DNA from: an uncultured Oscillospiraceae bacterium
GTDB lineage: Bacteria > Bacillota > Clostridia > Oscillospirales > Oscillospiraceae
DNA: 29,749 nucleotides
Direction: 5' to 3'
Assembly: GCA_934615645.1 (NCBI GenBank)
Contig: CAKTTR010000019.1
Coordinates: forward strand, 1 to 29,749
Position numbers and translations under genes: made by a program. Shown here piece after piece: positions 22,634-29,749 of this stretch. The notes beneath the pieces were generated by a model that did not search any database, had not been told where the DNA came from, and worked only from the letters and a program-made list of their open reading frames with translations. The stretch's first letter is position 1. Every line of letters starts with the position of its first letter.

Positions 22634-23714
22634 CCCGGCCATCGCTGTGGCAAAGCTGCTGCAGAGCCGGCAGCCGGACTGCGAGATCCTCTTTATCGGC
22701 GCCGTCGGCGGGATGGAGGAGACCCTGGTCCGCCGGGAGGGTTTCTGCTTGGAGACGCTGAAGATCTCCAATTTCCAGCGCCGCCTGACGCCTGCGGCCA
22801 TTGGCCATAATGTCAAGACGGCGGCCAATATCGCTGGGGCCATGCGCCGGGTCAAAAAGATCCTGCGCCAATTTCAGCCGGATGTGATCGTTGGGACCGG
22901 CGGCTATGCCAGCTTCCCGGCCCTCAAGCAGGGCGCGAAGCTGCATATCCCCACGGCGGTGCACGAGTCCAACGCTGTCCCGGGACTGACGACCCGGATG
23001 GTTGCCGACCGGGTAGACCGGATCATGGTCTGCTTCGAGGAGAGCAAGGCGTGTTACGCCAATGCCGACCGGGTGCGGGTCGTCGGGATGCCGGTGCGGG
23101 AGGAATTTATCTACCGTAAGCGGCGCGACGCCCGGCAGGCCCTGGGGTTGGATGAACGGCCCCTGGTCGTCTCCTGCTGGGGCAGCCTGGGTGCCCGGGA
23201 GATGAATAAAAAAATTGCGGAATTTTTCAAGCTGGAGTCGGCCCATGACCCGTGGCAGCATATCCATGCCACCGGGTCCTATGGCTGGCGCTGGATGCCG
23301 GAATATGTCCGGCAGCTGGGCGTCGATCTGACGCAGCATCCGAATATCGACATGCGCGAGTATATTTATAATATGCCAGAGCTGATGGCAGCGGCGGATG
23401 TTATCATCTGCCGGGGCGGCTCGTCCACTTTGAACGAGGTGGCGGCGGCGGGTACGCCGTGCATCATTGTGCCGTCGCCCAACGCGACGGACAATCATCA
23501 GGAGAAAAACGCCCGCATTTTGGAAAAGCGGGGCGCGGCAGAGGTCCTACTGGAGCGCGACTGCGACGGCAAGACGCTCTATGAGAAGACCGAAGCGCTG
23601 CTGGCCGATCCGGACCGGCGCGGCAAGATGCGGCAGGCGCTGCTTTCCATGGCCGTCGTCGATTCGGCGGAGCGCATTTACCAGATCATTTTAGAACTGG
23701 CCCGGGCACGGTGA
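22590..23714 (+). CDS. murG: UDP-GlcNAc:lipid I N-acetylglucosaminyltransferase MurG
   Basis: This 374-residue GT28 enzyme adds GlcNAc to lipid I at the cytoplasmic face, giving lipid II. The N-terminal glycine loop CGGTGGHINPAIAVA (7-21), VGTGGYASFPAL, HESNAVPGLTTR and the UDP-GlcNAc-binding CRGGSSTLNEVAAAGTPCI plus NATDNHQEKNA are present. The ATG at 22590 follows AAGAGGAAG by a few bases inside the end of ftsW. Reading further upstream has no support. Length is normal. Confidence 0.96.
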   Translation: MRVIFTCGGTGGHINPAIAVAKLLQSRQPDCEILFIGAVGGMEETLVRREGFCLETLKISNFQRRLTPAAIGHNVKTAANIAGAMRRVKKILRQFQPDVIVGTGGYASFPALKQGAKLHIPTAVHESNAVPGLTTRMVADRVDRIMVCFEESKACYANADRVRVVGMPVREEFIYRKRRDARQALGLDERPLVVSCWGSLGAREMNKKIAEFFKLESAHDPWQHIHATGSYGWRWMPEYVRQLGVDLTQHPNIDMREYIYNMPELMAAADVIICRGGSSTLNEVAAAGTPCIIVPSPNATDNHQEKNARILEKRGAAEVLLERDCDGKTLYEKTEALLADPDRRGKMRQALLSMAVVDSAERIYQIILELARAR

Positions 23715-23764
23715 CCGGGGCCTGCGCATAGGATGGGGAAACTCATCTGTGCGGAGGCGATCAT

Positions 23765-25051
23765 TTGCAGAGCATTATCGTAGAAGGCGGCACGCCGCTG
23801 CGCGGCGAGGTGTGGGTACACGGCGCGAAAAACGCAGTGCTGCCCATCCTGGCGGCGACGGCAGCCCGGCAGGGGCAGTATGTGCTGCACCATTGCCCCC
23901 GGCTGCAGGATGTAGCCAATACGTTGGAGATTTTGACTTATCTGGGCTGCCGGGTCAGCTGGCACGGCGATACGATCACCGTCGACAGCCGCCCGTTGTG
24001 CCGGTGCGATATCCCGCAGCGGCTTATGCAGAGTATGCGCTCAAGCATCCTGTTTTTGGGCGCGCTGCTTGCCCGCTGCGGCGAGGCGGCAGTCTATGCT
24101 CCCGGCGGCTGCCCGTTGGGCGGCAGACCGGTCAATCTGCACCTGGCCGCGATGGAGGCCATGGGCGCGGAGGTAACGCAAGCGCCGCCGCAGCTGTATG
24201 TCGCGGCGGACCCCCTGCACGGGACCACGGTGACGCTGACCTATCCCAGTGTCGGCGCGACGGAGAACATCATGCTGGCCGCCCTCAGCTGCCACGGGAC
24301 CGTTACGGTCTATAACGCGGCCAAGGAGCCGGAGATCGAGGATCTGGCGGGCTTTTTGACGGCCATGGGTGCAAGCGTCATGGGCGCCGGGACAGCGGTG
24401 CTGCAGATCACCGGCAGCCGCCCGACCCATGACGCGAGCTATACCATTATGCCGGACCGCATCGAGGCGGCGACGTTTCTGGCCGCGGCGGCAGCCACCG
24501 GCGGCAGCGTCCGGCTGCGGGGCGTGCGGGTTGCGCACCTGTATGCCGTGGTGCAGGCCCTGCAGCAGGCCGGGGCCCGGATCGACACCGGCCCGGAGAC
24601 GCTGTATCTGCGCGCCGGGCCGCTGCATGCCATTCGCCCGGTACGGACGGCGCCCTACCCGGGCTTCCCGACCGATGCCCAGGCGCTTTTGATGGCGGCG
24701 CTGCTGCGGGCCGACGGCATTACGATTTTGGAAGAACAGGTCTTTGAGAACCGCTTTCAGCATGTAGCGGCGCTCCAGGCCATGGGCGCAGATATCCAGG
24801 TGGCCAATCGCATTGCCCGCATCCGGGGCGTGGCCTTGCTGCACGGCTGCGATGCCGCGGCGACGGACCTGCGGGGCGCGGCGGCGATCATTGTCGCTGC
24901 CTTGAGCGCCGAAGGCAGGACCCGTCTGACGGGGATTTCCCATCTGCTGCGCGGCTATGAACAGCTGGATTGGAGCCTGCGCCAATTGGGCGGTCAGGTC
25001 CGCCTGCAAGACGAGACGCCCCAAGGCGGCACTTGGGATGAAACTACATAG
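23765..25051 (+). CDS. murA: UDP-N-acetylglucosamine 1-carboxyvinyltransferase MurA
   Basis: This 428-residue enzyme carries out the first committed step of peptidoglycan synthesis, transfer of enolpyruvate from PEP to UDP-GlcNAc. The K22-N23 pair in HGAKNAVLPILAA and the active-site Cys C116 in PGGCPLGGRPVNLHL are present, so fosfomycin sensitivity would be expected from this copy. The TTG start at 23765 (MQSIIVEGG) is supported by GGAGG at 23753-23757, 7 bases upstream. Relatives often have murB at this place, between murG and divIB/ftsQ. Clostridia commonly have two MurA paralogues; whether a second exists is not visible. Confidence 0.95.
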   Translation: MQSIIVEGGTPLRGEVWVHGAKNAVLPILAATAARQGQYVLHHCPRLQDVANTLEILTYLGCRVSWHGDTITVDSRPLCRCDIPQRLMQSMRSSILFLGALLARCGEAAVYAPGGCPLGGRPVNLHLAAMEAMGAEVTQAPPQLYVAADPLHGTTVTLTYPSVGATENIMLAALSCHGTVTVYNAAKEPEIEDLAGFLTAMGASVMGAGTAVLQITGSRPTHDASYTIMPDRIEAATFLAAAAATGGSVRLRGVRVAHLYAVVQALQQAGARIDTGPETLYLRAGPLHAIRPVRTAPYPGFPTDAQALLMAALLRADGITILEEQVFENRFQHVAALQAMGADIQVANRIARIRGVALLHGCDAAATDLRGAAAIIVAALSAEGRTRLTGISHLLRGYEQLDWSLRQLGGQVRLQDETPQGGTWDETT

Positions 25052-25057
25052 AAATCC

Positions 25058-25085
25058 GGTTTTTCGGCCCTGGGCCGGGAAAACC
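25058..25085 (+). other. Stem-loop between murA and ftsQ
   Basis: GGTTTTT-CGGCC-CTG-GGCCG-GG-AAAACC forms a hairpin with a small internal mismatch and a 3-base loop, beginning 7 bases after the murA stop. It has no T-tail and lies 8 bases before the ftsQ ribosome site (GGAGG 25093-25097). It may modulate ftsQ expression. Confidence 0.45.
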
Positions 25086-25109
25086 AGGAGCCGGAGGAAT
25101 TGAGAATCC

Positions 25110-26297
25110 ATGGAACATAACGAACCGAGACAGGAAAGAAGCCCGGCCCCCCGGGAAAATACGCCGCGCCGCCGCGCGGAGACGCAGCGTCGTCCGGCCC
25201 GGCAGCGCCCAGACCGGGCCCGGCAGAAAAGACCGGCGGAAGGCGGCCCCGCCCGGGAAGCGGGCCCAGACCGTCCAAAGCGCCCGGTCCGCCAGCGGCC
25301 CCGCCCGGCAGACCGACGTGCGCCCCGGCCGGAGGGCCAGGCGGCAGAACGCCGCCGCGATTCGCATCCGGCCCAGCGGCAGGCGCGCCGCCCGGCGAAG
25401 AAGCCGGCCTATGGCCGCCTGTTTGACCATCGCTTCCGCGTTCGCCTGATCACGACGCTGGCGCTGGCGGCGGCGGTGATCCTGTGCTTTATCGTTTTCT
25501 TCCGGGTCAATACCATTTCTGTCACTGGCAACGAGAAATATACCCAGCAGGAGGTCCTGGATGCGTCCGGGATCGAAAAGGGCGACGCGCTGCTGCTGGT
25601 GAATAAGAGCGCCGCCGCCGGGAAGATCATCGCGGCACTGCCGTATATCGACCAGGTCCGCATCGGCGTCGCGTTCCCCAATGTGGTCAGGATCGAGGTC
25701 AAGGAGCTGGATACGGCCTATGCCGTGGCGGCTTCGGACGGAACGTACTGGCTGATCAACAGCAGCGGCCGTGTCGTGGAGGAGACGACGGCCAAGGCCG
25801 CCGCCGGGTATCTGCAGCTGACAGGCTTCCAGGTGGACCCGCCCCAGGCAGGCGATACCATCTCTGCCAGCAGTGCGGCAGCCAAGACCGATACGCAGAC
25901 CGGCGATGCGGCCTCCGGCGACCAAACCGGAGACACGACTGGCGACACCGCATCCAGCGGGGAGACGGCAGCCAGTGCGGACCCTGCTGATGATGCGACG
26001 CCCAAGGAGCGGCTGCAGACGGCGCTGGAGATCCTGCAGGCGCTGGAGACCGGCGGCGCGGCCGGGGTCACGCAGGTCGATGTCACATCTTTGAACGATA
26101 TCAAAGTTTTTTATGGAACGCAGTATGAGGTGGACTTTGGCGCGGCGGTGGACCTTAGCTATAAGGTCGAGTATATGCTTGCCGCTGTGGCCCAGCTCAA
26201 TGATTATGAATCCGGTGTGTTGGATCTGACCTTCCAGGAGGAGAAAACTGCCCGGTTTATCCCGTTTCAAAGCGAAACCGTCGCTGGAAGCAACTAA
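25110..26297 (+). CDS. ftsQ: FtsQ/DivIB cell division protein
   Basis: This 395-residue bitopic division protein has a cytoplasmic tail of about 105 residues that is extremely rich in Arg, Pro, Gln and Ala. One membrane segment (about 112-131) follows, then a POTRA domain (about 132-199, VNTISVTGNEKYTQQEVLDA through VVRIEVKE). A beta domain begins with DTAYAVAASDGTYWLINSSG. Residues about 250-297 are a Thr/Ser/Asp/Gly/Ala low-complexity insert (for example KTDTQTGDAASGDQTGDTTG) in the middle of the beta domain. The fold then resumes with KERLQTALEILQALE. FtsQ/DivIB bridges FtsL-DivIC to the septal synthase. The ribosome site is 12 bases from the ATG, longer than usual. Position between murA and ftsZ supports the call; the sequence itself is weakly conserved. 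Confidence 0.9.
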   Translation: MEHNEPRQERSPAPRENTPRRRAETQRRPARQRPDRARQKRPAEGGPAREAGPDRPKRPVRQRPRPADRRAPRPEGQAAERRRDSHPAQRQARRPAKKPAYGRLFDHRFRVRLITTLALAAAVILCFIVFFRVNTISVTGNEKYTQQEVLDASGIEKGDALLLVNKSAAAGKIIAALPYIDQVRIGVAFPNVVRIEVKELDTAYAVAASDGTYWLINSSGRVVEETTAKAAAGYLQLTGFQVDPPQAGDTISASSAAAKTDTQTGDAASGDQTGDTTGDTASSGETAASADPADDATPKERLQTALEILQALETGGAAGVTQVDVTSLNDIKVFYGTQYEVDFGAAVDLSYKVEYMLAAVAQLNDYESGVLDLTFQEEKTARFIPFQSETVAGSN

Positions 26298-26301
26298 TTT
26301 T

Positions 26302-26363
26302 GTGAAAATTTCGAATTTCTATTGACCTTGGGGAAATTTCACGATAGAATAAAAGCGTATAAT
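26302..26363 (+). promoter_or_regulatory. ftsZ promoter region with overlapping inverted repeat
   Basis: TTGACC (26322-26327), 17 bp, TAGAAT (26345-26350) is a good housekeeping promoter. A second -10-like TATAAT lies at 26358-26363 without a clear -35. An inverted repeat, GTGAAAATTTC (26302-26312) with GAAATTTCAC (26333-26342), flanks the -35 box and runs into the spacer, so a bound regulator would block RNA polymerase. ftsZ can thus be expressed apart from the mraZ promoter, leaving a leader of about 100 bases. Confidence 0.75.
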
Positions 26364-26460
26364 TCTGCGCAAGCTGTTTTATCCCCTTTTGATAGATTAT
26401 TCGGCAGCAATCTAGTTTTGCATGTGATAGATAGAAGATCAATACATAGGAGGAACGCGT

Positions 26461-27567
26461 ATGTCCGAATCGTTTGAAGAAAAAGTTGTAAATATTAAGG
26501 TTATTGGCGTCGGCGGCGCCGGGAATAACGTTGTTAACAGAATGATCGCAAGCGGCATCACCGGTGTGGATTTTGTCGCTGTCAATACCGATAAGCAGGA
26601 CCTTAACAAGTCCAAGTGCCCCAACAAGCTCCAGATCGGCGAAAAGCTGACCGGCGGCATGGGCGCTGGCTCCAAGCCGGATATTGGCAAGAAATCCGCA
26701 GAGGAGTCCCGCGCGGCCATCTCCAAGTGTTTGGAGGGTGCGGACATGGTCTTTATCACGGCCGGTATGGGCGGCGGCACGGGCACGGGCGCGGCCCCGA
26801 TCATTGCGGACCTGGCCCACGAGTCTGGCATTCTGACCGTCGGCGTCGTGACAAAGCCCTTCCGCTTTGAAGGCGCGAACCGGATGCGTCAGGCAGAGGC
26901 GGGCATCGCAGCCCTGAGTGACAAGGTCGACTCCCTCATCATCATCCCGAATGACCGGCTGAAATACGTCACGGATCAGAAGATCACCTTTGCCAACGCC
27001 TTCGGCATCGCAGACGATGTCCTGAAGCAGGCGGTAACGTCGATTTCCGAGCTTGTCGGCTATTCCGAGCGGGTCATCATCAACCTGGACTTTGCAGACG
27101 TCTCGTCTGTCATGAAGGATGCAGGCCGGGCCCATATGGGTATGGGCGTTGCCAGCGGCCGGGACAAGGCGGAGCAGGCGGCCATGGCGGCTGTTTCCTC
27201 GCCGCTGCTGGAGACTTCCATCAATGGCGCGACGGGCGTCCTCATCAGCGTCACCGGCGCGATGGATATGGGCCTGGACGATGTCGAGACGGCGGCCAAT
27301 ATCGTCATGGAAGCGGCCAATCCCGAGGCAAATATCATCTTCGGCGCGTCCTTCCTGGATGAGTTTGAAGATGAAATGCGCGTGACGGTCATCGCCACCG
27401 GCTTTGACGGCAAAAACGCCGGGGAAGCGCCTGCACAGGCAGAAGAGGCGAAACCCAGCACCGGTGCATTCACCAGCGCGGGCGAAAAGGCCAAGGGCAG
27501 CGTCTCCGTCGCCACGGAGGATGTCAACGATATCGACGAGATCTTCAAGATCTTCAACCGCGACTGA
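26461..27567 (+). CDS. ftsZ: Cell division protein FtsZ
   Basis: This 368-residue tubulin homologue polymerises with GTP to form the Z ring. The N-terminus has IKVIGVGGAGNNVVNRMI (12-29), and the tubulin signature GGGTGTG sits at 104-110. The T7 loop region reads NLDFADVSSVM, followed by MGMGVASGRDKAEQAAMAAV. After the core (about 318) there is a short linker and the ending DVNDIDEIFKIFNRD. This ending lacks the usual D-I-P-x-F-L grappling-hook consensus that binds FtsA, SepF and others. AGGAGG lies about 7 bases before the ATG. ftsA is not adjacent. A terminator-like hairpin follows. Confidence 0.98.
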   Translation: MSESFEEKVVNIKVIGVGGAGNNVVNRMIASGITGVDFVAVNTDKQDLNKSKCPNKLQIGEKLTGGMGAGSKPDIGKKSAEESRAAISKCLEGADMVFITAGMGGGTGTGAAPIIADLAHESGILTVGVVTKPFRFEGANRMRQAEAGIAALSDKVDSLIIIPNDRLKYVTDQKITFANAFGIADDVLKQAVTSISELVGYSERVIINLDFADVSSVMKDAGRAHMGMGVASGRDKAEQAAMAAVSSPLLETSINGATGVLISVTGAMDMGLDDVETAANIVMEAANPEANIIFGASFLDEFEDEMRVTVIATGFDGKNAGEAPAQAEEAKPSTGAFTSAGEKAKGSVSVATEDVNDIDEIFKIFNRD

Positions 27568-27583
27568 TCGCGCGGGATAAAAA

Positions 27584-27630
27584 GTGGCTGCAGCGAATTT
27601 TGGCGGTTTGCTGCAGCTGCTTTTTCGTTT
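27584..27630 (+). terminator. Intrinsic terminator after ftsZ
   Basis: GTGGCTGCAGC (27584-27594) pairs with GCTGCAGCTGC (27610-27620) over 11 bp, including two G-T wobbles, with a 15-base loop. The stem is followed by TTTTTCGTTTT. It lies 17 bases after the ftsZ stop codon and likely ends the cell-wall/division transcript, possibly with read-through into the next small operon. Confidence 0.8.
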
Positions 27631-27664
27631 TCCGCCCAGCGGAATGGCGAAGGAGGAGGCAACA

Positions 27665-27961
27665 ATGAACAATCGCAACAAGCGCTCCGACCCGTCGCAC
27701 CGGCTCTATGACGCGGTGCTGTCGCTGCAAAACAAGCAGGAGTGCTACCAGTTTTTTATGGACCTTTGCACCCCGCAGGAGCTGCAGGCCATGGAGCAGC
27801 GCTTCGAAGTCGCCTGGCTGCTGCACAAGGGGCTAAAATACAATGATATTCTCGAGCGTACCGGCGCCAGCTCCGCGACGATCAGCCGCGTGAACCGGAG
27901 CCTGCTGGGCGGGACAGGGACCTACGACAAGGTCTTTGCCCAGCTGGAGGAGGATGCGTGA
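27665..27961 (+). CDS. YerC/YecD-type TrpR-like DNA-binding protein
   Basis: This 98-residue protein of the TrpR-like YerC family has the usual size. It has LYDAVLSLQNKQECYQFFMD, then LCTPQELQAMEQRFEVAWLL and a helix-turn-helix (LKYNDILERTGASSATISRV). It presumably binds DNA, but the targets and ligand of the family are not established. An in-frame extension to 27584 would start inside the ftsZ terminator. The ATG at 27665 with GGAGGAGG just upstream is preferred. Its TGA stop overlaps the start of the next gene (TGATG). Confidence 0.9.
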   Translation: MNNRNKRSDPSHRLYDAVLSLQNKQECYQFFMDLCTPQELQAMEQRFEVAWLLHKGLKYNDILERTGASSATISRVNRSLLGGTGTYDKVFAQLEEDA

Positions 27962-28701
27962 TGGCCTACGAAGCATTGGCGTCGGCCTATGACGCACTGA
28001 CCTACGATATTGCCTATGACGATGCTCTCCGATTTATGCAGCAGCTTTTGGCGGAGGCCGGCCTGCACCCGGAGACGGTGGTCGACCTGGCCTGCGGGAC
28101 AGGGTCGCTGTCTGTCCGCCTGGCAGCCCAGGGCTACCGGGTCTATGGTGTGGACCTCTCAGAGGAGATGCTGACCCAGGCGGCGGAGAAGGCCATGCAG
28201 ATGGAGCACCCGCCGTATTTTGTCTGCCAGGATATGTGCAAGCTGGAGCTGCCGGAGCCGGTGGATTGGATCGTCTGTATGCTCGATAGCGTCAATTACA
28301 TCCTGGACCCGGCGGACTGCGCCAGCATGATGCGCCATGTGGCAGCGTGCCTGAAGCCGGGCGGCATGTTTATTTTTGATATCAACACACCGGAAAAGCT
28401 GCGGGCGCTGGATGGCCAGGTATTTCTGGACGAGACGGAGGACGACTACTGCGTCTGGCGGACAGAGTTTGACGCGCAGGCGCGCATCTGCTATTACGGG
28501 GTCGATCTGTTCGAGCGCCGAGGCGAGGTTTGGGCGCGCAGCTTTGAGGAGCACCAGCAGTACGCCTATACCCCGGCGGAGCTGGAACAGGCCCTGCGCG
28601 CGGCGGGCTTCACGGCCATCCGCGCCTATGCCGACGGGCAGATGATCCCGCCGCGCCCGCAGGAGCAGCGGATCTATTTCACAGCGAGGAAGGAAGCTTA
28701 G
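27961..28701 (+). CDS. Class I SAM-dependent methyltransferase, substrate unknown
   Basis: This 246-residue cytoplasmic protein has a methyltransferase-25-type core: VVDLACGTGSLSVRLAAQG (motif I, 40-58), YGVDLSEEMLTQA (motif II with acidic Asp) and WIVCMLDSVNYIL (motif IV). PGGMFIFDINTPEKL (motif V region) and a C-terminal part with YAYTPAELEQALRAAGF complete it. No substrate-specific motif is recognisable. It overlaps the YerC-like gene by one base and is followed at once by hslO. The start at 27961 fits GGAGGAGG at 27946-27953; the GTG at 27958 is less well spaced. Confidence 0.9.
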   Translation: MAYEALASAYDALTYDIAYDDALRFMQQLLAEAGLHPETVVDLACGTGSLSVRLAAQGYRVYGVDLSEEMLTQAAEKAMQMEHPPYFVCQDMCKLELPEPVDWIVCMLDSVNYILDPADCASMMRHVAACLKPGGMFIFDINTPEKLRALDGQVFLDETEDDYCVWRTEFDAQARICYYGVDLFERRGEVWARSFEEHQQYAYTPAELEQALRAAGFTAIRAYADGQMIPPRPQEQRIYFTARKEA

Positions 28702-28702
28702 C

Positions 28703-29593
28703 ATGAGAGATTATATCGTCCGCGCCATCACGGCAGACGGATTCGTCAAGGCGGCAGCCATTTGTTCGACGGGGCTGGTAGAGCAGGCCCGGCAAATGCA
28801 TCAGACGACACCGACGGCGACGGCGGCCCTGGGCCGGGCGCTGAGCGCAGCATCGCTGATCGGCAATACGCAGAAGGTCCCGAACGGCTCTGTCACGCTG
28901 CAGTTCCGCGGCGGCGGCCCGCTGGGAACGGTTATGGCGGTCTCTGACGCGGAGGGCAATGTCCGGGGCTACGTGCAGAACCCGCATATCACCCTGCTGG
29001 AAAAATACAAGGGCAAGCTGGATGTCGGCGCTGCCGTCGGCAAAACGGGGACACTGACAGTCATTCGCGACCTGCAAATGAAGGAGCCCTATACCGGGAC
29101 GATCCCGCTGGTCTCCGGCGAGATCGCGGAGGATATCACGGCGTATTTTGCCATGAGTGAGCAGATCCCGACGGCCTGCGCCCTGGGGGTCCTGATCGAC
29201 CGGGACCAGTCGGTCAAAGTGGCGGGCGGCTATCTGATCCAGCTGCTGCCCGGCGCGCCGGAGGATGTGATCGGCCGCATTGAAGCAGGTATCAAGGCCC
29301 TGGGGGCTGTGACCCCGGCGATGGAGGGCGGTATGACGCCCCAGGAGCTGCTCAGCGCCGTTCTGGCGGACTTTACGGTGGAATTCCTGGAAGAGGACCC
29401 GGTGTGCTATCGCTGCTACTGCAGCGCGGAGCGGGTCCGTACGGCCCTCATCAGCTTGGGGCGCGAGGAGCTGCGGAGTATTGAGGAAGAAAGCGAGCCG
29501 CTGGAGGTGACATGCCAATTCTGCGACAAGGTCTATCGATTCACGCCCCAGGAAATTGGCGCACTCCGAAGCAGCCTGGAGGAGGAAAAATAA
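28703..29593 (+). CDS. hslO: Redox-regulated chaperone Hsp33
   Basis: This 296-residue cytoplasmic holdase is switched on by oxidative unfolding. The N-terminal domain includes TATAALGRALSAASLIG and VTLQFRGGGPLGTVMAVSDA. The C-terminal redox switch has the four zinc-binding cysteines in the expected CxC...CxxC form: C238 and C240 (RCYCSAERV), then C271 and C274 (VTCQFCDKVYRF). An additional cysteine at 235 precedes them. Length is normal. AGGAAGG precedes the ATG, and the gene starts one base after the methyltransferase stop, so the three genes 27665-29593 are one operon. No terminator is seen between it and the tRNA promoter. Confidence 0.97.
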   Translation: MRDYIVRAITADGFVKAAAICSTGLVEQARQMHQTTPTATAALGRALSAASLIGNTQKVPNGSVTLQFRGGGPLGTVMAVSDAEGNVRGYVQNPHITLLEKYKGKLDVGAAVGKTGTLTVIRDLQMKEPYTGTIPLVSGEIAEDITAYFAMSEQIPTACALGVLIDRDQSVKVAGGYLIQLLPGAPEDVIGRIEAGIKALGAVTPAMEGGMTPQELLSAVLADFTVEFLEEDPVCYRCYCSAERVRTALISLGREELRSIEEESEPLEVTCQFCDKVYRFTPQEIGALRSSLEEEK

Positions 29594-29617
29594 AAATAAA
29601 AAACTTGGAAAAAATGC

Positions 29618-29646
29618 TTGACTTTTTAGCGGCGCGCCTGTATAAT
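29618..29646 (+). promoter_or_regulatory. Promoter of the tRNA-Val transcript
   Basis: TTGACT (29618-29623), 17 bp, and a perfect TATAAT (29641-29646) make the strongest promoter in the window. The spacer is GC-rich (GCGGCGCGCC). Initiation is expected near 29653, giving a leader of about 36 bases before the tRNA. Confidence 0.92.
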
Positions 29647-29688
29647 AACACTCGTCGCTGAGGTCGAAAGATCGCGGCTGGACAGTAC

Positions 29689-29749
29689 GGAAGGTTAGCT
29701 CAGCTGGGAGAGCACCTGCCTTACAAGCAGGGGGTCACAGGTTCGAGCC
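29689..29749 (+). tRNA. tRNA-Val (anticodon UAC), 3' end cut by window
   Basis: The first 61 bases of a tRNA fold correctly: acceptor strand 29689-29695, D stem GCTC/GAGC (29698-29701, 29710-29713), anticodon stem CCTGC/GCAGG (29715-29719, 29727-29731) and anticodon TAC at 29722-29724. Variable loop GGGTC, T-arm ACAGG and TTCGAGC follow. The missing part is the T-stem return strand and acceptor 3' strand. A37 (29725) is the base that TrmN6-type enzymes methylate in tRNA1(Val). More tRNA genes may follow, as this is a common operon head. Confidence 0.96.

Noticed and set aside
1..29749. CRISPR arrays, insertion sequences, phage genes, rRNA genes, riboswitches
   Set aside because: I looked for repeat-spacer patterns, transposase motifs, conserved rRNA segments and structured leaders of known classes and saw none.

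Overview
The window looks like a chromosomal piece of a GC-rich (roughly 60 % by eye) anaerobic Firmicute of the class Clostridia, plausibly Oscillospiraceae/Ruminococcaceae-like. The supporting signs are a clostridial 2[4Fe-4S] ferredoxin, strong AGGAGG-type ribosome binding sites, a division and cell-wall (dcw) cluster of Firmicute type (a class B PBP with PASTA repeats beside murE, a SpoVE/FtsW gene beside murG, DivIB/FtsQ), a YerC/TrpR-like regulator, and an RbsD/FucU plus RbsABC-like sugar module attached to a bacterial microcompartment (BMC) gene. The placement is inference from gene content only.

Region 1 (1-8372, + strand) is the right-hand part of a sugar operon that begins outside the window. 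In order: the 3' end of a PfkB/ribokinase-like sugar kinase, an RbsD/FucU-type mutarotase, a lipoprotein sugar-binding protein, an RbsA-like double ATPase, an RbsC-like permease, a PduA-like BMC hexamer shell protein, two DeoC (deoxyribose-5-phosphate aldolase) family proteins, triosephosphate isomerase and a LacI-family regulator. The simplest reading is uptake, anomer conversion and phosphorylation of a pentose or deoxypentose. An aldolase cleavage inside a microcompartment would follow (acetaldehyde plus glyceraldehyde-3-phosphate if the substrate is deoxyribose-5-phosphate), and the triose phosphate would be fed to glycolysis by TpiA. Both DeoC proteins start with short amphipathic helices resembling BMC encapsulation peptides. 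The first is divergent around the active site. The second has all catalytic residues plus a C-terminal CxxCxxCxxxCP tail of the kind that ligates a [4Fe-4S] cluster. This is the most unusual feature of the window. Strong hairpins separate the functional modules of the operon.

Region 2 (8418-10417, - strand) starts at a perfect 40-bp palindromic terminator shared with the LacI gene. It carries rsmI (16S rRNA C1402 2'-O-methyltransferase), a TrmN6-type tRNA1(Val) methyltransferase and, as a separate unit with its own promoter and terminator, a 56-residue 2[4Fe-4S] ferredoxin.

Region 3 (10523-12847, +) is a ClpC-type AAA+ unfoldase. After an AT-rich 206-bp spacer with a near-consensus promoter and 10-bp MraZ operator repeats comes Region 4 (13054-27567, +), the dcw cluster: mraZ, rsmH, ftsL, class B PBP, murE, murF, mraY, ftsW, murG, murA, ftsQ, then ftsZ behind its own promoter. 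It lacks murD, murC and murB at their usual places, and murA sits between murG and ftsQ. The murE sequence predicts meso-diaminopimelate peptidoglycan.

Region 5 (27665-29749, +) has a YerC-like regulator, a class I methyltransferase and hslO (Hsp33). A consensus promoter then drives a tRNA-Val(UAC) gene cut by the window end. No CRISPR array, insertion sequence, phage gene or rRNA was seen. No gene-free stretch exceeds about 210 bases.
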